Below are positions 35,076 to 44,830 of a stretch of 64,000 nt of DNA, in pieces (position 1 is the stretch's first letter; each line of letters opens with the position of its first letter). Source of the DNA: Bacteroidales bacterium (lineage in GTDB: Bacteria; Bacteroidota; Bacteroidia; Bacteroidales; UBA932). A program made the translations under genes and the position numbers. The stretch lies in the NCBI GenBank assembly GCA_017442315.1, contig JAFRZX010000054.1, positions 62,001 through 126,000 on the forward strand, written 5' to 3'. The notes below the pieces were generated by a model. It made no database searches. It was not told the origin of the DNA and was given only the letters and a program-made list of their open reading frames with translations.

Positions 35076-36977
35076 TTATTTTTTCGGGCCAGCCTCTATG
35101 ACAGAACGGTTTATTTCCGCAAAGCGGTCCTCATCTATCTTGATGACCTTGCGGTCATATGTCATAAGACCATTGACTTCCACTTCCACATCTGTAGTCT
35201 GGGTGTATACGGCAGCTGCACAGCCGTTTGCAATAAATGTCTTAAGCATCAAGGCGAATTCCTCATAGAGATCCAGGACCTGTTCTCCGTCTGTCATAAC
35301 GTCTCCATACCCCCAGTTCGCATCCTTCTGCCAAAGGTGATCTTCTACCGGATAACCTATGCCTCCATACTCTCCCAGTACATTGACATATTTTCTGTCA
35401 AAAGCATTGAGTGCAGGAGCCGGATAGTGATGCACATCTATTATATCGCCGCAGAAACGGAGATTACCTCCAGAAGCAGCATCAACCAGACGTGTCGGAT
35501 CCAACGCCTTTGTAAAGGCTGCTACTTCCTCAGTATCGAACTGCCCCCACGCTTCATTAAAAGGCACCCATACAAGAATGCACGGAAAGCAGCGGAGGTC
35601 AGTGATGATTTCACGCCATTCATCATAATAATTTTCCTTCCACAGAGGAGGTACCTGACAATCAGTTCCCGGAATGCTGAATGTGTCCTGTGCCCATTTG
35701 TTTCTCTGCATCTTTCCTATCTCTTCTGGTCGATGAGGCATCATAAGCGAATGATTGTCAGCTACGTTAGGCATATCCTGCCAAACAATAAGGCCCAGCA
35801 TATCACAATAGTAATACCAACGGGCCGGTTCTACCTTTATATGCTTGCGCACCATATTGTAACCCCATTCCTTGGTCTTGATCAGATCAAACTTCAAAGC
35901 CTCGTCTGTAGGTGCTGTATAAAGTCCGTCCGGCCACCATCCCTGATCAAGAGGCCCGAACTGGAACAGGAACTCACCATTGAGAGCCATCCTTCTGTAC
36001 TTGTTGGGAGTGGTATCCATAGCCACCTTGATCTCACGCATTGCCGTATATCCTTCCACTGTGTCCAATATCTTTCCATCACGCATAAGAGAGATCTTAA
36101 CACCATATAGATAAGGGCTGTCAGGAGACCAGGCATTTACAAAAGGTAGAGTCAGCCGCGCTTTACCATATATACATTCCGCGTAAGCAACAACCTCTGT
36201 TGAAGGTGTTTCAGCCGAATATCCGACACCTCCTTCCAGAATATCTACCCTGACGATATCGTCAACATGAACGGAAGCGACATCAACCGATACCGTCATG
36301 GTCTTGGACTGAAGGTCGGAAACAACATAGTAACTTTCCACATACGATTTTGCGACAGGCTCAAGCCATACGGTCTGCCATATACCGGTAACAGGAGTAT
36401 ACCAGATCAGGCCCGGAACCTCAACCTGCTTTCCACGAGGCTGGAAAGCCTGGTCAGTAGCATCATAGACCCTGACCTTCAAAGACTGTTCACCGGATTT
36501 ACGCAGATATGGAGTGATATTGAAACTGAACGGATCGTAGCCACCCTTATGCTCACCTACATGATAACCGTTCACCCATACATCAGTCATCCAGTCCACG
36601 GCACCGAAATGCAGAAGCACATCCTTTCCTTTCCAAGAAGATGGTATTGTAAAGGTCCTCTCATACCAAAGAGCATTCTCATCGCCTACATTCCTTCCTA
36701 CACCCGACAAGGCGGACTCTATAGCAAATGGCACAAGTATCTGTCCCTGAGGGGTAAACGTCTGTGCATCACATGGTGTTACCGCATAGCTCCACAATCC
36801 GTTAAGATTCATCCACTGGTCACGAACCATCTGCGGACGAGGGTATTCCGGAAGCACATTCTCCGGATTCATATGTTCAGCCCAAGGAGACATGATGTTA
36901 TCACCTGCCGGTCTCCACTGGGCGGAAACGGCAGCTGCCACATGACACAACAAAAATATAAGTAAAGTCCTTTTCAT
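35076..36977 (-). CDS. Glycoside hydrolase family 2 (beta-galactosidase-like)
   Basis: A 633-residue exported enzyme with signal peptide (AAAVSAQ). The GH2 plan is clear: a jelly-roll with ALWYERTFTIP and DWMTDVWVNGYHVGEHKGGY, an immunoglobulin-like middle domain, then the TIM barrel. Acid/base Glu475 is in VPFNEAWG and nucleophile Glu536 in NVLGEYGG. GH2 includes beta-galactosidases, beta-mannosidases and beta-glucuronidases. This shorter form lacks the C-terminal Bgal small-chain domain, so the substrate is left open. It lies 12 bp after the PfkB kinase gene and 8 bp before GH31. Confidence 0.92.
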   Translation of the reverse strand: MKRTLLIFLLCHVAAAVSAQWRPAGDNIMSPWAEHMNPENVLPEYPRPQMVRDQWMNLNGLWSYAVTPCDAQTFTPQGQILVPFAIESALSGVGRNVGDENALWYERTFTIPSSWKGKDVLLHFGAVDWMTDVWVNGYHVGEHKGGYDPFSFNITPYLRKSGEQSLKVRVYDATDQAFQPRGKQVEVPGLIWYTPVTGIWQTVWLEPVAKSYVESYYVVSDLQSKTMTVSVDVASVHVDDIVRVDILEGGVGYSAETPSTEVVAYAECIYGKARLTLPFVNAWSPDSPYLYGVKISLMRDGKILDTVEGYTAMREIKVAMDTTPNKYRRMALNGEFLFQFGPLDQGWWPDGLYTAPTDEALKFDLIKTKEWGYNMVRKHIKVEPARWYYYCDMLGLIVWQDMPNVADNHSLMMPHRPEEIGKMQRNKWAQDTFSIPGTDCQVPPLWKENYYDEWREIITDLRCFPCILVWVPFNEAWGQFDTEEVAAFTKALDPTRLVDAASGGNLRFCGDIIDVHHYPAPALNAFDRKYVNVLGEYGGIGYPVEDHLWQKDANWGYGDVMTDGEQVLDLYEEFALMLKTFIANGCAAAVYTQTTDVEVEVNGLMTYDRKVIKIDEDRFAEINRSVIEAGPKK

Positions 36978-36989
36978 CCGGTCAAAAAG

Positions 36990-37871
36990 TTATAACAGTT
37001 CAAGAATATGTGACGGCAGCGGATTGATGGCACCTTCCTGCGTACACACATACGCAGCGACTTCCACCGCCAGTTCATGGCTGCGTCTTACACCTTTTCC
37101 CTGCAGCAGGGATGTCACAAATACAGCCGTGAAGGAATCTCCTGCCCCTACTGCATCCTTCAGTTCCACCTTCTTAGTCGGAACAGACGAAAGCAATCCT
37201 TCCCTACCATATATTTCACTCTTCGCAGATCCTTGCGTATGAACCACATACTGAAGCCCATACCTTTCCATAAGTTCCTCCAACGGTTCCTTTCCATCTA
37301 TCTGGAGCAGTTCCTTGACAAGAGGCAGCTCATTCTCGTTAAGCTTCAGGATATCGGCATGCTTCAGGGATTCCTCTATGATTTCCCGCGAATAATAGTC
37401 CTGGCGGATATTGATATCATATACTTTCAGGCATGACTCAGGAACCACGGACAGAATTCTTCCTATACTCTGTGCGGATTCTTCCTCCCGCTGGGCGAGA
37501 GTTCCCCAACACAGCACATCAACATCCTTCAGGAGTTCATCAGCCTGCTCAGGATATCTGATATGGTCCCATGCTGCATTCTCATGTATGACATATTCTA
37601 TATCATCAGTACCTGCAACAGGAAGAGCATCCACGATGCCTGTCATATATTCATTTGTCTGGATGCCATCGGGCCGCACGCCCATCTCCCCTATAACAGC
37701 CAATGTCCTTTCACCTGCCTCATCCTTGCCCACTGCACTGATTACATATGCCTCAGCACCGAGCTGCGAAGCAAAATACGCTAAATTAAGAGGAGCTCCT
37801 CCAAGACGTTCATAGTTCCTGAACCTGTCCCATACGATTTCTCCGAGACCTATTATCTTCAATTTATCCAT
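36990..37871 (-). CDS. PfkB-family carbohydrate kinase (fructokinase/ribokinase type)
   Basis: A 293-residue cytosolic sugar kinase starting MDKLKIIGLGEIVWDRF. The sugar-binding GGAPLNLAYFASQLG and the ATP/anion-hole motif DAVGAGDSF are intact. It would phosphorylate a monosaccharide after import. The order symporter, dehydrogenase, kinase suggests it acts on the ketose made by the adjacent dehydrogenase. Fructose is the likeliest guess, but other ketoses or aldonate-type substrates cannot be excluded. ATG 37871 is chosen because a longer reading to 37916 overlaps the upstream gene and begins with TTG. Confidence 0.9.
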   Translation of the reverse strand: MDKLKIIGLGEIVWDRFRNYERLGGAPLNLAYFASQLGAEAYVISAVGKDEAGERTLAVIGEMGVRPDGIQTNEYMTGIVDALPVAGTDDIEYVIHENAAWDHIRYPEQADELLKDVDVLCWGTLAQREEESAQSIGRILSVVPESCLKVYDINIRQDYYSREIIEESLKHADILKLNENELPLVKELLQIDGKEPLEELMERYGLQYVVHTQGSAKSEIYGREGLLSSVPTKKVELKDAVGAGDSFTAVFVTSLLQGKGVRRSHELAVEVAAYVCTQEGAINPLPSHILELL

Positions 37872-37882
37872 AACCTGAATTT

Positions 37883-38917
37883 TTATTTCTCCAAATCTAC
37901 GATAACTTTCATACAAGTCATACGGTTTTCATCAATAAATTTATAAGCCGCATCATACTCCTCAAAAGAAAAACGGTTGGAGATCAGTGGTTCCAGATTG
38001 ATACGTCCTTCAGAAACAGCCTGTACCGTAGCCAGGTAATCTTCGTGGCGATACATCATGGTTCCCACTATATTGAGTTCATGTTCACCAAGATAGAACA
38101 TGCTCAAGGCCGGATCCTTGGAAAAGACGGCCACTATGACAACAGTTCCTCCTTTTTCAATGGTTTCCATAAGGGAACGGACCGAGGATTCCACACCTGC
38201 CACTTCAAAGGCCACCTGGAAACCTTCCTCACCGAACACTTCCTGAACAGCTTCCGCAAGCGGGGCCTTGGAAACATTATGCGTATGTTCTATCCCGCAC
38301 TGACGCGCGATATCGAGTCTCAAGTCACTTACATCTGTTATAAGCACCTTTCTAGCGCCACGGGCAATCACAGCCTGCGCCACCAGATTGCCTATAGCTC
38401 CGGCACCTGAAACGACCACATTCTTTCCTGTCAGGTCGCCGGCACGGGATGCAGCATGAGCACCCACAGCTGCCGGCTCTATCATTGCGCCATAATCCAG
38501 AGACATACCTGCCGGAAGCTTTACCACACGGTCCTGAGGTACTATAAAATAATCCTGTGCGGCACCATCGGCCTGGAACGCCTGGACGCGCAGTTTTTCA
38601 CAAACGTTATACTGTCCTCTTCGGCATGGGCCACATTCTCCGCATACCAGCTGAGGGCGCGCAGTCGCATAGTCTCCGGGAACCACCTCTGTTACCGCAT
38701 CTCCGGTTGCCACAACCTGCGCAGAGTATTCATGTCCCTGAACCACCGGATAGAATGTAGCCGGATGAAGTCCGTGATATGAATGGATTTCACTTCCACA
38801 TATGCCGATTCTCTTTACTCTTAAAAGTATTTCATCTTCTTTAAGATCTGAGGCCTTCAGATCCGGCACCTCTCTGAGTTCAAGATGCCTCGGTTCCAAC
38901 AATACTACCTGTCTCAT
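37883..38917 (-). CDS. Zinc-dependent medium-chain polyol/sugar dehydrogenase
   Basis: A 344-residue NAD(P)-dependent MDR enzyme of the sorbitol/threonine dehydrogenase type. The catalytic zinc ligands are visible as Cys40 (GICGSEIH) and His62-Glu63 (QGHEYS). The structural zinc site is CGECGPCRRGQYNVC (92-106), and the Rossmann motif is SGAGAIGNLVAQ. It probably oxidises a polyol or sugar taken up by the symporter encoded 20 bp upstream, feeding the PfkB kinase. Polyol, galactitol-, iditol- or ribitol-type substrates are all possible. Confidence 0.88.
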   Translation of the reverse strand: MRQVVLLEPRHLELREVPDLKASDLKEDEILLRVKRIGICGSEIHSYHGLHPATFYPVVQGHEYSAQVVATGDAVTEVVPGDYATARPQLVCGECGPCRRGQYNVCEKLRVQAFQADGAAQDYFIVPQDRVVKLPAGMSLDYGAMIEPAAVGAHAASRAGDLTGKNVVVSGAGAIGNLVAQAVIARGARKVLITDVSDLRLDIARQCGIEHTHNVSKAPLAEAVQEVFGEEGFQVAFEVAGVESSVRSLMETIEKGGTVVIVAVFSKDPALSMFYLGEHELNIVGTMMYRHEDYLATVQAVSEGRINLEPLISNRFSFEEYDAAYKFIDENRMTCMKVIVDLEK

Positions 38918-38937
38918 TTCTGATATGTTTTATGTTT

Positions 38938-40542
38938 CTACTGATTTTCCTGCCTGCGGCCAGCTGCTGATGGCTTTCCAAGGAGACATATCAACGTAGT
39001 CACTATGGCTCCGATAGGACACCACCATGTCCATGCTATATAGTTCTGTCCGAAGAGTTCTTTCTGGAACATCAAAGGTATGATTATCAGCACACCAGCC
39101 ACAAGAGAGGCAATCACGCTCCTGTTGTTGCCTCGTCTGGTAAAGATTGCAGTAAGGAAGACACCTAGCATTCCCACATACGCAAAACACATGACACCTG
39201 TGGCGAAATCCACAAGATTGAGTCCGCTGGACTGCTGCATCACGCAGGTAAGGATTGCAAAAGCAGTAAGAAGGACCCCCATAAGGATAACTATCCATCG
39301 CGATGAAGCAATCTGATCCGCATCGTTTCCGACAACCTTTCCTCTCTGCTGACGGATAGGCAGATACAGGTCTGCAACGAAGCTGGAAGCCATGGAATTG
39401 ATTGCAGAGTTGAAACTTGACAGAGCCGCTGCAAGCAGTCCTGTGATCATAAGGCCACGTACACCTACAGGAATATGGTTTTTTATATACTGAGGGAAGA
39501 CATCACGCGCATCAGTGAAGAAACCGGCGCCCAGACTTCCATCCGCTATCGGGTCAAGTCTGTACTTTGCATACAGAAGCAGACCGATGCACAGGAATAC
39601 AAGCACAGTAGGAAGACTAAGCAATTGAGATGCGACCAGAGAACGTCCAGCCTGCCTGACATCCTTGCATGTCAGCTGACGCTGTACAAATTCCTGGTCA
39701 GTAGTAAACTGGGCGATCTTGAAGACAGCAACGCCGATCAGTCCCCCAAGGATGGTATATGGTCTGCTGAAGTCGAGGGAAGGATCAAAAATCTGCATCT
39801 TGTTTCCCTCTGTCCACCCGTTCAATGTTCCGTCTGCAGCCAGTCCCGGAGTCACGCCAGCGGCTGCCGGCGCCTTCACAAACCCATCAGCAGTCAGGGT
39901 CCGCCATATCTCGGCAAAACTGTAGTCTCCCATGCTGAAAGCAATGAGTAAAAGAGCAAGAATGCCGGTTAGTATCATCAGCAGTGTCTGGAATGTATCT
40001 ATATATAAAAGACCTTTTATGCCTCCGAGCATCGTATATACCGTAGATACCAGACCAAGGATGATTATGCTCCATACCATGAACTGGAACTGTATGTTGC
40101 CGAATACTATCACGCTGATTGCGATGGCAGCTATGAAAAGGCGGCTGCCGGAAGTGAACAGTTGTCCGATAAGGAACATAAGTGAGGTAGACCGCTTTGA
40201 TGTCTCTCCGAATCTGTCACCTATGAAACCGTAGATGGTGATTGTCTTCGCATTATATAGACGAGGCAGAATCAGTGCAGCAACCAGAGAACCCCCGCAG
40301 ATGGCACCGATTAGGTTCATGACGTATGTCAGATTCGTATTGAAGCCAAGTTCCGGGGATCCGACAAAAGTTCCGGCACTGATTGAGGTTCCCGTTGCAG
40401 CTATCGCTACCAACCAGCCCGGCATGGAACGCCCCGCGACAAAATAATCTTCGATATTCTTGTTCTTCTTGGAAAAGAGATAGCCTATTACTATCAGGGC
40501 GCATAAGAATAGCGCTACGATTGTCCAGTCAATTAATGTCAT
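38938..40542 (-). CDS. Sodium:solute symporter (SSS family)
   Basis: A 534-residue inner-membrane transporter with about 13-14 helices. The SSS signature FVAGRSMPGWLVAIAATGTSISAGTFVGSPELGF and GLMITGLLAAALSSFNSAINSMASS are present. It imports a small solute with sodium. Family members carry sugars, inositol, sialic acid, pantothenate, proline or iodide. The neighbours (dehydrogenase, kinase, glycosidases) favour a sugar, polyol or inositol. It lies downstream of the histidine phosphatase gene in the same operon. Confidence 0.9.
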   Translation of the reverse strand: MTLIDWTIVALFLCALIVIGYLFSKKNKNIEDYFVAGRSMPGWLVAIAATGTSISAGTFVGSPELGFNTNLTYVMNLIGAICGGSLVAALILPRLYNAKTITIYGFIGDRFGETSKRSTSLMFLIGQLFTSGSRLFIAAIAISVIVFGNIQFQFMVWSIIILGLVSTVYTMLGGIKGLLYIDTFQTLLMILTGILALLLIAFSMGDYSFAEIWRTLTADGFVKAPAAAGVTPGLAADGTLNGWTEGNKMQIFDPSLDFSRPYTILGGLIGVAVFKIAQFTTDQEFVQRQLTCKDVRQAGRSLVASQLLSLPTVLVFLCIGLLLYAKYRLDPIADGSLGAGFFTDARDVFPQYIKNHIPVGVRGLMITGLLAAALSSFNSAINSMASSFVADLYLPIRQQRGKVVGNDADQIASSRWIVILMGVLLTAFAILTCVMQQSSGLNLVDFATGVMCFAYVGMLGVFLTAIFTRRGNNRSVIASLVAGVLIIIPLMFQKELFGQNYIAWTWWCPIGAIVTTLICLLGKPSAAGRRQENQ

Positions 40543-40584
40543 ATACCGTTGTTTAGTGTTAATTTTTCTGTTATGAATACTGAA

Positions 40585-41865
40585 TCATGCTGCTGATGAG
40601 TACGAATCCAGGATAGAATCCGATTCCTTTATCAAATTCCTGTAGAAAGTCTTGAAGTCTTCCCAAAGGCAATATGGTCCCTCATAAGATGCGACAGGAA
40701 GCTTCAGGTCGTTTTCGTTATGCTGGACCTTGACCAGGACCGTATCACCTTTCCTGAAGAAAATGAACCTTATGTTCGATGCCATCGGCACTTCACATGA
40801 ATTCCACACATTCCTGATGTCACTCATATCGTCAGCCTTATTATCCCATCCTTCAGCCCGAAGGAATGCCAGAAGCGTCATTACCGCCCCGTCATGCCCG
40901 AAACGAAGATCTGCTCCGGTTCTTCCCGTTGCCACTGCTATTTCAGCCTTATCCAGAATATCCCGCATAAGAGCCTCGCCCAAGGCCACATTCACACTTC
41001 CCTGTCGTCCTTCACCCCATCCCTTGCGCATGTAGAACTTGATATTGTCCATTTCATTGCACAAGGCATAATCCGTATCAGAGAAAGCCTCAGCAAAACT
41101 TAGCTCCGGATATTCAGTACCTGCCATATGAGCATCCATATAATAAAGGGTCATTATGAAATTCATATCCTCTTCAATTGTTTCAACAAAGGATGAGTCC
41201 GTGAAAAGGCGCGCATAGAAGGCCTTCCTGTCAAAACGTGAATCAAAATAGTCTCCGTACTCCTTGCGCCAGCTCTGGTCTTCCCCATTGAACCTGGGAT
41301 TATGTCCGGTATACGGAACCAGATAGCACATTTTCCTGCCATCCACATCTTCGCTTACTTCAATCCCATTGCAACGCAACACATCGCAGAATGCATTCAT
41401 GCTCATTATGCATCGGGAATATGTAGAAGATACTGCATCCACATAGGAACCTTTTCCGAATATCTCAGGGAAAGCCTCCAACATTCTTCCAGCCAATCTG
41501 CGATGCTGGTCCTGACCATACATCGTCAATTCTCCGGCACGTCCATGAAAATGTGGATACACCGTCATGAATCTATCATGGAGTTCTTTGCCAAGCGGAG
41601 TCAACACATCGTATTCTGCCGCACGGCTAAACACATCATAGAGGAGTCCGTACTCTCTGTCATTATATATATATCTTGCCCCATGACGTCCATAATGACT
41701 GATATAGAACGGACTGAAACCCTTCGGAGCAAGGGTGTCCGCACATTCGGCCTGAAAATCATACTGACAATATACGCTCCTTGCCTTCTCCCTGTCAAGA
41801 GACTGGGCCGATAATATACTGACAGAAAGCAAATAGAGGAATATGATATCTAGCAACTTCATCAT
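40585..41865 (-). CDS. Exported histidine acid phosphatase (MINPP/phytase-like)
   Basis: A 426-residue branch-2 histidine phosphatase. The N-terminal RHGxR motif is HYGRHGARY, and the C-terminal proton-donor HD dipeptide sits in LRFGHDGAV. A signal peptide (FLYLLSVSILSAQS) sends it to the periplasm. Proteins of this shape in Bacteroidales include the inositol-polyphosphate phosphatases that degrade phytate, though the family also hydrolyses sugar phosphates. Start is at ATG 41865 or 41862. Having it in a SusCD locus, with two other phosphoester-cleaving enzymes, is the unusual point. Confidence 0.85.
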   Translation of the reverse strand: MMKLLDIIFLYLLSVSILSAQSLDREKARSVYCQYDFQAECADTLAPKGFSPFYISHYGRHGARYIYNDREYGLLYDVFSRAAEYDVLTPLGKELHDRFMTVYPHFHGRAGELTMYGQDQHRRLAGRMLEAFPEIFGKGSYVDAVSSTYSRCIMSMNAFCDVLRCNGIEVSEDVDGRKMCYLVPYTGHNPRFNGEDQSWRKEYGDYFDSRFDRKAFYARLFTDSSFVETIEEDMNFIMTLYYMDAHMAGTEYPELSFAEAFSDTDYALCNEMDNIKFYMRKGWGEGRQGSVNVALGEALMRDILDKAEIAVATGRTGADLRFGHDGAVMTLLAFLRAEGWDNKADDMSDIRNVWNSCEVPMASNIRFIFFRKGDTVLVKVQHNENDLKLPVASYEGPYCLWEDFKTFYRNLIKESDSILDSYSSAA

Positions 41866-41878
41866 TACATCAGTGCGT

Positions 41879-43300
41879 TCAGTTCTGTCCCTTTTCAATT
41901 ATGATCGTAGTAAGAGACCATGTCTCCATCGGGAGAGGCAGTCCGAGATACTGGTCCTTAAACTTGACCTGCACCCTCTGGCGTGTCTTAGGTTTATGTC
42001 CGGCAGCCACACATATTACATATTCTCCATCAGGATTCAGGAAAGTGATGGCTGTTATATCTTCATCAGGCTGTTCTATGCTCATGATCTTCGCACCGCG
42101 CCTGACATAAGGAGAGAACTGGTGGAACACTGTATACTGATGACTTTTAGTCACTTCTCCGGTCTCAAGGTCTACCGTCTCAAGTCCGCCGCACGCATAC
42201 CGTCCGGTACAAGGCTGTCCGTCAGGATCAAGCACAAGGTTCCAGCTTGAATATGAAGAACATCCGTTATTGAGTGCGCCGAATATAACATCGGCGAACC
42301 ACTTAGGATCCTGAACATCGGTCATCACCAGATTCGGTCCCCTTTCCGTAAGATGCATCACTGTGCCTGGATATTCCTTCGTGATATTCTTCATCATAGA
42401 CGGCTTGCCACTGTACGGATGCCATGCCACTGCTGAAATATTCTTCCTCACATCCTTGTCTGCAAGCACTTCCATCACTCTTTCCCATCCACCATAATCG
42501 TGGTCCCAAGCCCATATCTGAGACTTAAGACCCTTCTTCTTCAGAACCGCAGGAAGAAGTCTGCCAGCAAGTTCGATTTCCTGCTTTGCAGATACGTATG
42601 TAGCAGGATTGTATCCCCTCTGGTCTGTTGCCGGCTCGTTCTGCACGGAGAAGGCATCTATCTCTATACCAGCCTTTCTGTATGCATCGAGATATGCAGC
42701 CCAGTAATTGGCAAAAGCCGGCATATACTCATCCAGAAGACTTCCTCCGCACATCGCACCGGAATCCTTCATCCAACCGGGCACACTCCAGACAGCCGAA
42801 TACACGAAGAGATCGGGACAATATGTATATATCTGCTTGACTACCGGAATGAGATAAGCCTCGTCACGGGCAATCGAGAAATGCTCCATCTCCACATCAC
42901 CTGGCGTGTCATTATAATTATAGAGTTCGGTAGAATAGTCACTCGCGCCGCAATTAAGACGAACCATGGAAAGGTTCATTCCACGTGTCGTAAATGCATC
43001 CTTAAGAAGTTTATGACGAGCCTCAGGGTCCATCTGGGAAAGAATCCAGCATGACGCATCCGTCATGGACACACCGCACCCGAAATACTCATGGGAGGGT
43101 TTCGCGACATCAAGGTCTATGGATTTCAAGGTAGTGAAAGGATGCCGGGTAAAAGAACTCGTCCTGATCTGGTGAAGAGGTTTGTCCTTTGTGGTCTGAA
43201 GCACCTTGAAACGGATTTCACCTTCCTTCGGAACGTACACCTGAGCTGAAGATGCAGCACACAACAGCAATGCTGTAATTAGAGACAATAGCTTTATCAT
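41879..43300 (-). CDS. Glycoside hydrolase family 30
   Basis: A 473-residue exported enzyme (signal peptide ends AASSAQ). The GH30 barrel motifs are clear: YFGCGVSMTDASCW, WSVPGWMKDSG, acid/base Glu222 in SVQNEPATDQ and nucleophile Glu319 in MHLTERGP. GH30 covers glucosylceramidases, beta-1,6-glucanases, beta-xylosidases and beta-glucuronidases. The composition suggests the glucosylceramidase/beta-1,6-glucanase side, but this is a guess from motif wording. It lies 16 bp before the phosphatase gene and 36 bp after the GH39-like one. Confidence 0.92.
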   Translation of the reverse strand: MIKLLSLITALLLCAASSAQVYVPKEGEIRFKVLQTTKDKPLHQIRTSSFTRHPFTTLKSIDLDVAKPSHEYFGCGVSMTDASCWILSQMDPEARHKLLKDAFTTRGMNLSMVRLNCGASDYSTELYNYNDTPGDVEMEHFSIARDEAYLIPVVKQIYTYCPDLFVYSAVWSVPGWMKDSGAMCGGSLLDEYMPAFANYWAAYLDAYRKAGIEIDAFSVQNEPATDQRGYNPATYVSAKQEIELAGRLLPAVLKKKGLKSQIWAWDHDYGGWERVMEVLADKDVRKNISAVAWHPYSGKPSMMKNITKEYPGTVMHLTERGPNLVMTDVQDPKWFADVIFGALNNGCSSYSSWNLVLDPDGQPCTGRYACGGLETVDLETGEVTKSHQYTVFHQFSPYVRRGAKIMSIEQPDEDITAITFLNPDGEYVICVAAGHKPKTRQRVQVKFKDQYLGLPLPMETWSLTTIIIEKGQN

Positions 43301-43336
43301 TTCAATATCATTATATCGTTAAACTTCAGATAAGTC

Positions 43337-44830
43337 TCAGATTCCGACATGGTCGACAAAAGGGACATAGCCCTCAGGAAGTTCGCAGGCCGTCCAATCA
43401 AATGCATCCTTCTCCATGATCAGAAGAGGAGAATCCCACATCGGCAGACCTGTGAACTTGGTTGCATTCTCCAATCTCTGCTGTCCCCCGCGAAGCATCA
43501 CATAGCTCAGGTCATAGACTCTTCCTGTAACAGGATCGACAAGAACAGGATTTTCAAAGACGACACCTTGTACCAGTGCATTGACCTTCTCCTTGTCCAG
43601 AATATCCGAAGGCTTGTCATCTCCCCTCCAGAAAGCGACTCCGACACATTTCCCATCCTTGGATATACCTGCAGCCCGGACTTCATGTCCGCGACTTTCT
43701 TTTACGGAGACCCCTTCAGACGGCTCTATTTCCGAATCGAGAATCGCCACAAGATGACTGACTGCATAAAATGACGGACGCCTGTAGACCGGTTCCTTAA
43801 GAAGATTCATTCTCACCAGTCCGAAAGACTGAAGCATGAAATCATACTGAAGATCGACCATCGTGAATATTGACGAAGGTACATCAAGGGCAAAGTCACA
43901 CATCATTCTCCTCATGATCCATTTGACCTGACTATATTCGGTCCACCTGTGATAACACAGAGCATGATTGTATTCCAGCTGGGAGGGACAACCTGATTCT
44001 CCCTGGAGAAGAACTGCAGACGGATTGTATGTCCTGACAAGATTACCCAAACGGACAATCGCATCATCTGCTTCTTCCGGAATCGGGTAATAAGGATGGA
44101 AGGTAACTGCCTGCAGTTCCTCTATCGCACCCTTCTCCTTGATGCGTTCAAGTGCCCTGGTTATCCAGTCCATACGGAATCGGGCCGTAAAAGAACCGCC
44201 GGCAATCATGACGTCAGGATCAGACTCCCGGATGGCCTCTGCTGTCGCAGCAAAGAGGTCACCATATCTCTCAGGGTACTTCTTGTTCTCCCCACTGTCC
44301 GGTTCGTTCCAGACTTCGAACATATATATCCTGCCCTTGAAATGTTTCACAAGAGCAGTGACATAACGCTTCCAAGCCTCCATGACCTTCTCATCGGAAA
44401 ATATCGTTGCATTCAGACTGACGCCGCCGTCACTATACAGAGGATTGCCGTAACAGAGACACATCCATGGTTTGACTCCTTGAGCTATCAGACCGTCGAC
44501 AATCCTGTCCAGCCACCCGAAGTCATACCGGCCTTTCTTCTGTTCGCAGCGCGCCCAGCCTGACTGGATCCTGGCATAACCAGCTCCCAATTCTCCGTAG
44601 AAATCCTCGATCTTGTCAAAATCGGCATAATCCCTGTCAAGGCATTCGCAACCGATGGACCAGCGGGAATTCATCTCAAGATACGGCCTGGAGACATTCA
44701 CATGTCCCAGTACCATGAGACCTGTATCATCCTTGATGTTGAAATCGTTCCACACAAGAGAATATGGCTTTTTAGCTGCATGAGCCATCATCGGCAGCAG
44801 AAGCACCATGGTAATCAGGATCCTTTTCAT
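43337..44830 (-). CDS. Clan GH-A glycoside hydrolase, GH39-like
   Basis: A 497-residue exported enzyme starting MKRILITMVLLLPMMAHAA. The barrel carries acid/base Glu176 in EVWNEPDSG and a nucleophile Glu278 in LLQGESGCPS, with FHPYYP and WARCEQKKGRYDFGWLD; these are clan GH-A features. GH39 (beta-xylosidase/alpha-iduronidase) is the closest fit I can suggest, but a distinct or unclassified GH-A family is possible. ATG 44830 gives a 4-bp ATGA overlap with the GH3 stop, strongly supporting the start; the longer reading to 44848 is unlikely. Confidence 0.72.
   Translation of the reverse strand: MKRILITMVLLLPMMAHAAKKPYSLVWNDFNIKDDTGLMVLGHVNVSRPYLEMNSRWSIGCECLDRDYADFDKIEDFYGELGAGYARIQSGWARCEQKKGRYDFGWLDRIVDGLIAQGVKPWMCLCYGNPLYSDGGVSLNATIFSDEKVMEAWKRYVTALVKHFKGRIYMFEVWNEPDSGENKKYPERYGDLFAATAEAIRESDPDVMIAGGSFTARFRMDWITRALERIKEKGAIEELQAVTFHPYYPIPEEADDAIVRLGNLVRTYNPSAVLLQGESGCPSQLEYNHALCYHRWTEYSQVKWIMRRMMCDFALDVPSSIFTMVDLQYDFMLQSFGLVRMNLLKEPVYRRPSFYAVSHLVAILDSEIEPSEGVSVKESRGHEVRAAGISKDGKCVGVAFWRGDDKPSDILDKEKVNALVQGVVFENPVLVDPVTGRVYDLSYVMLRGGQQRLENATKFTGLPMWDSPLLIMEKDAFDWTACELPEGYVPFVDHVGI

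Noticed and set aside
33523..36110. Two antisense rightward frames of over 330 codons inside GH31 and GH2.
   Set aside because: The opposing frames have complete catalytic domains with intact active-site residues. The antisense products show no recognisable features.
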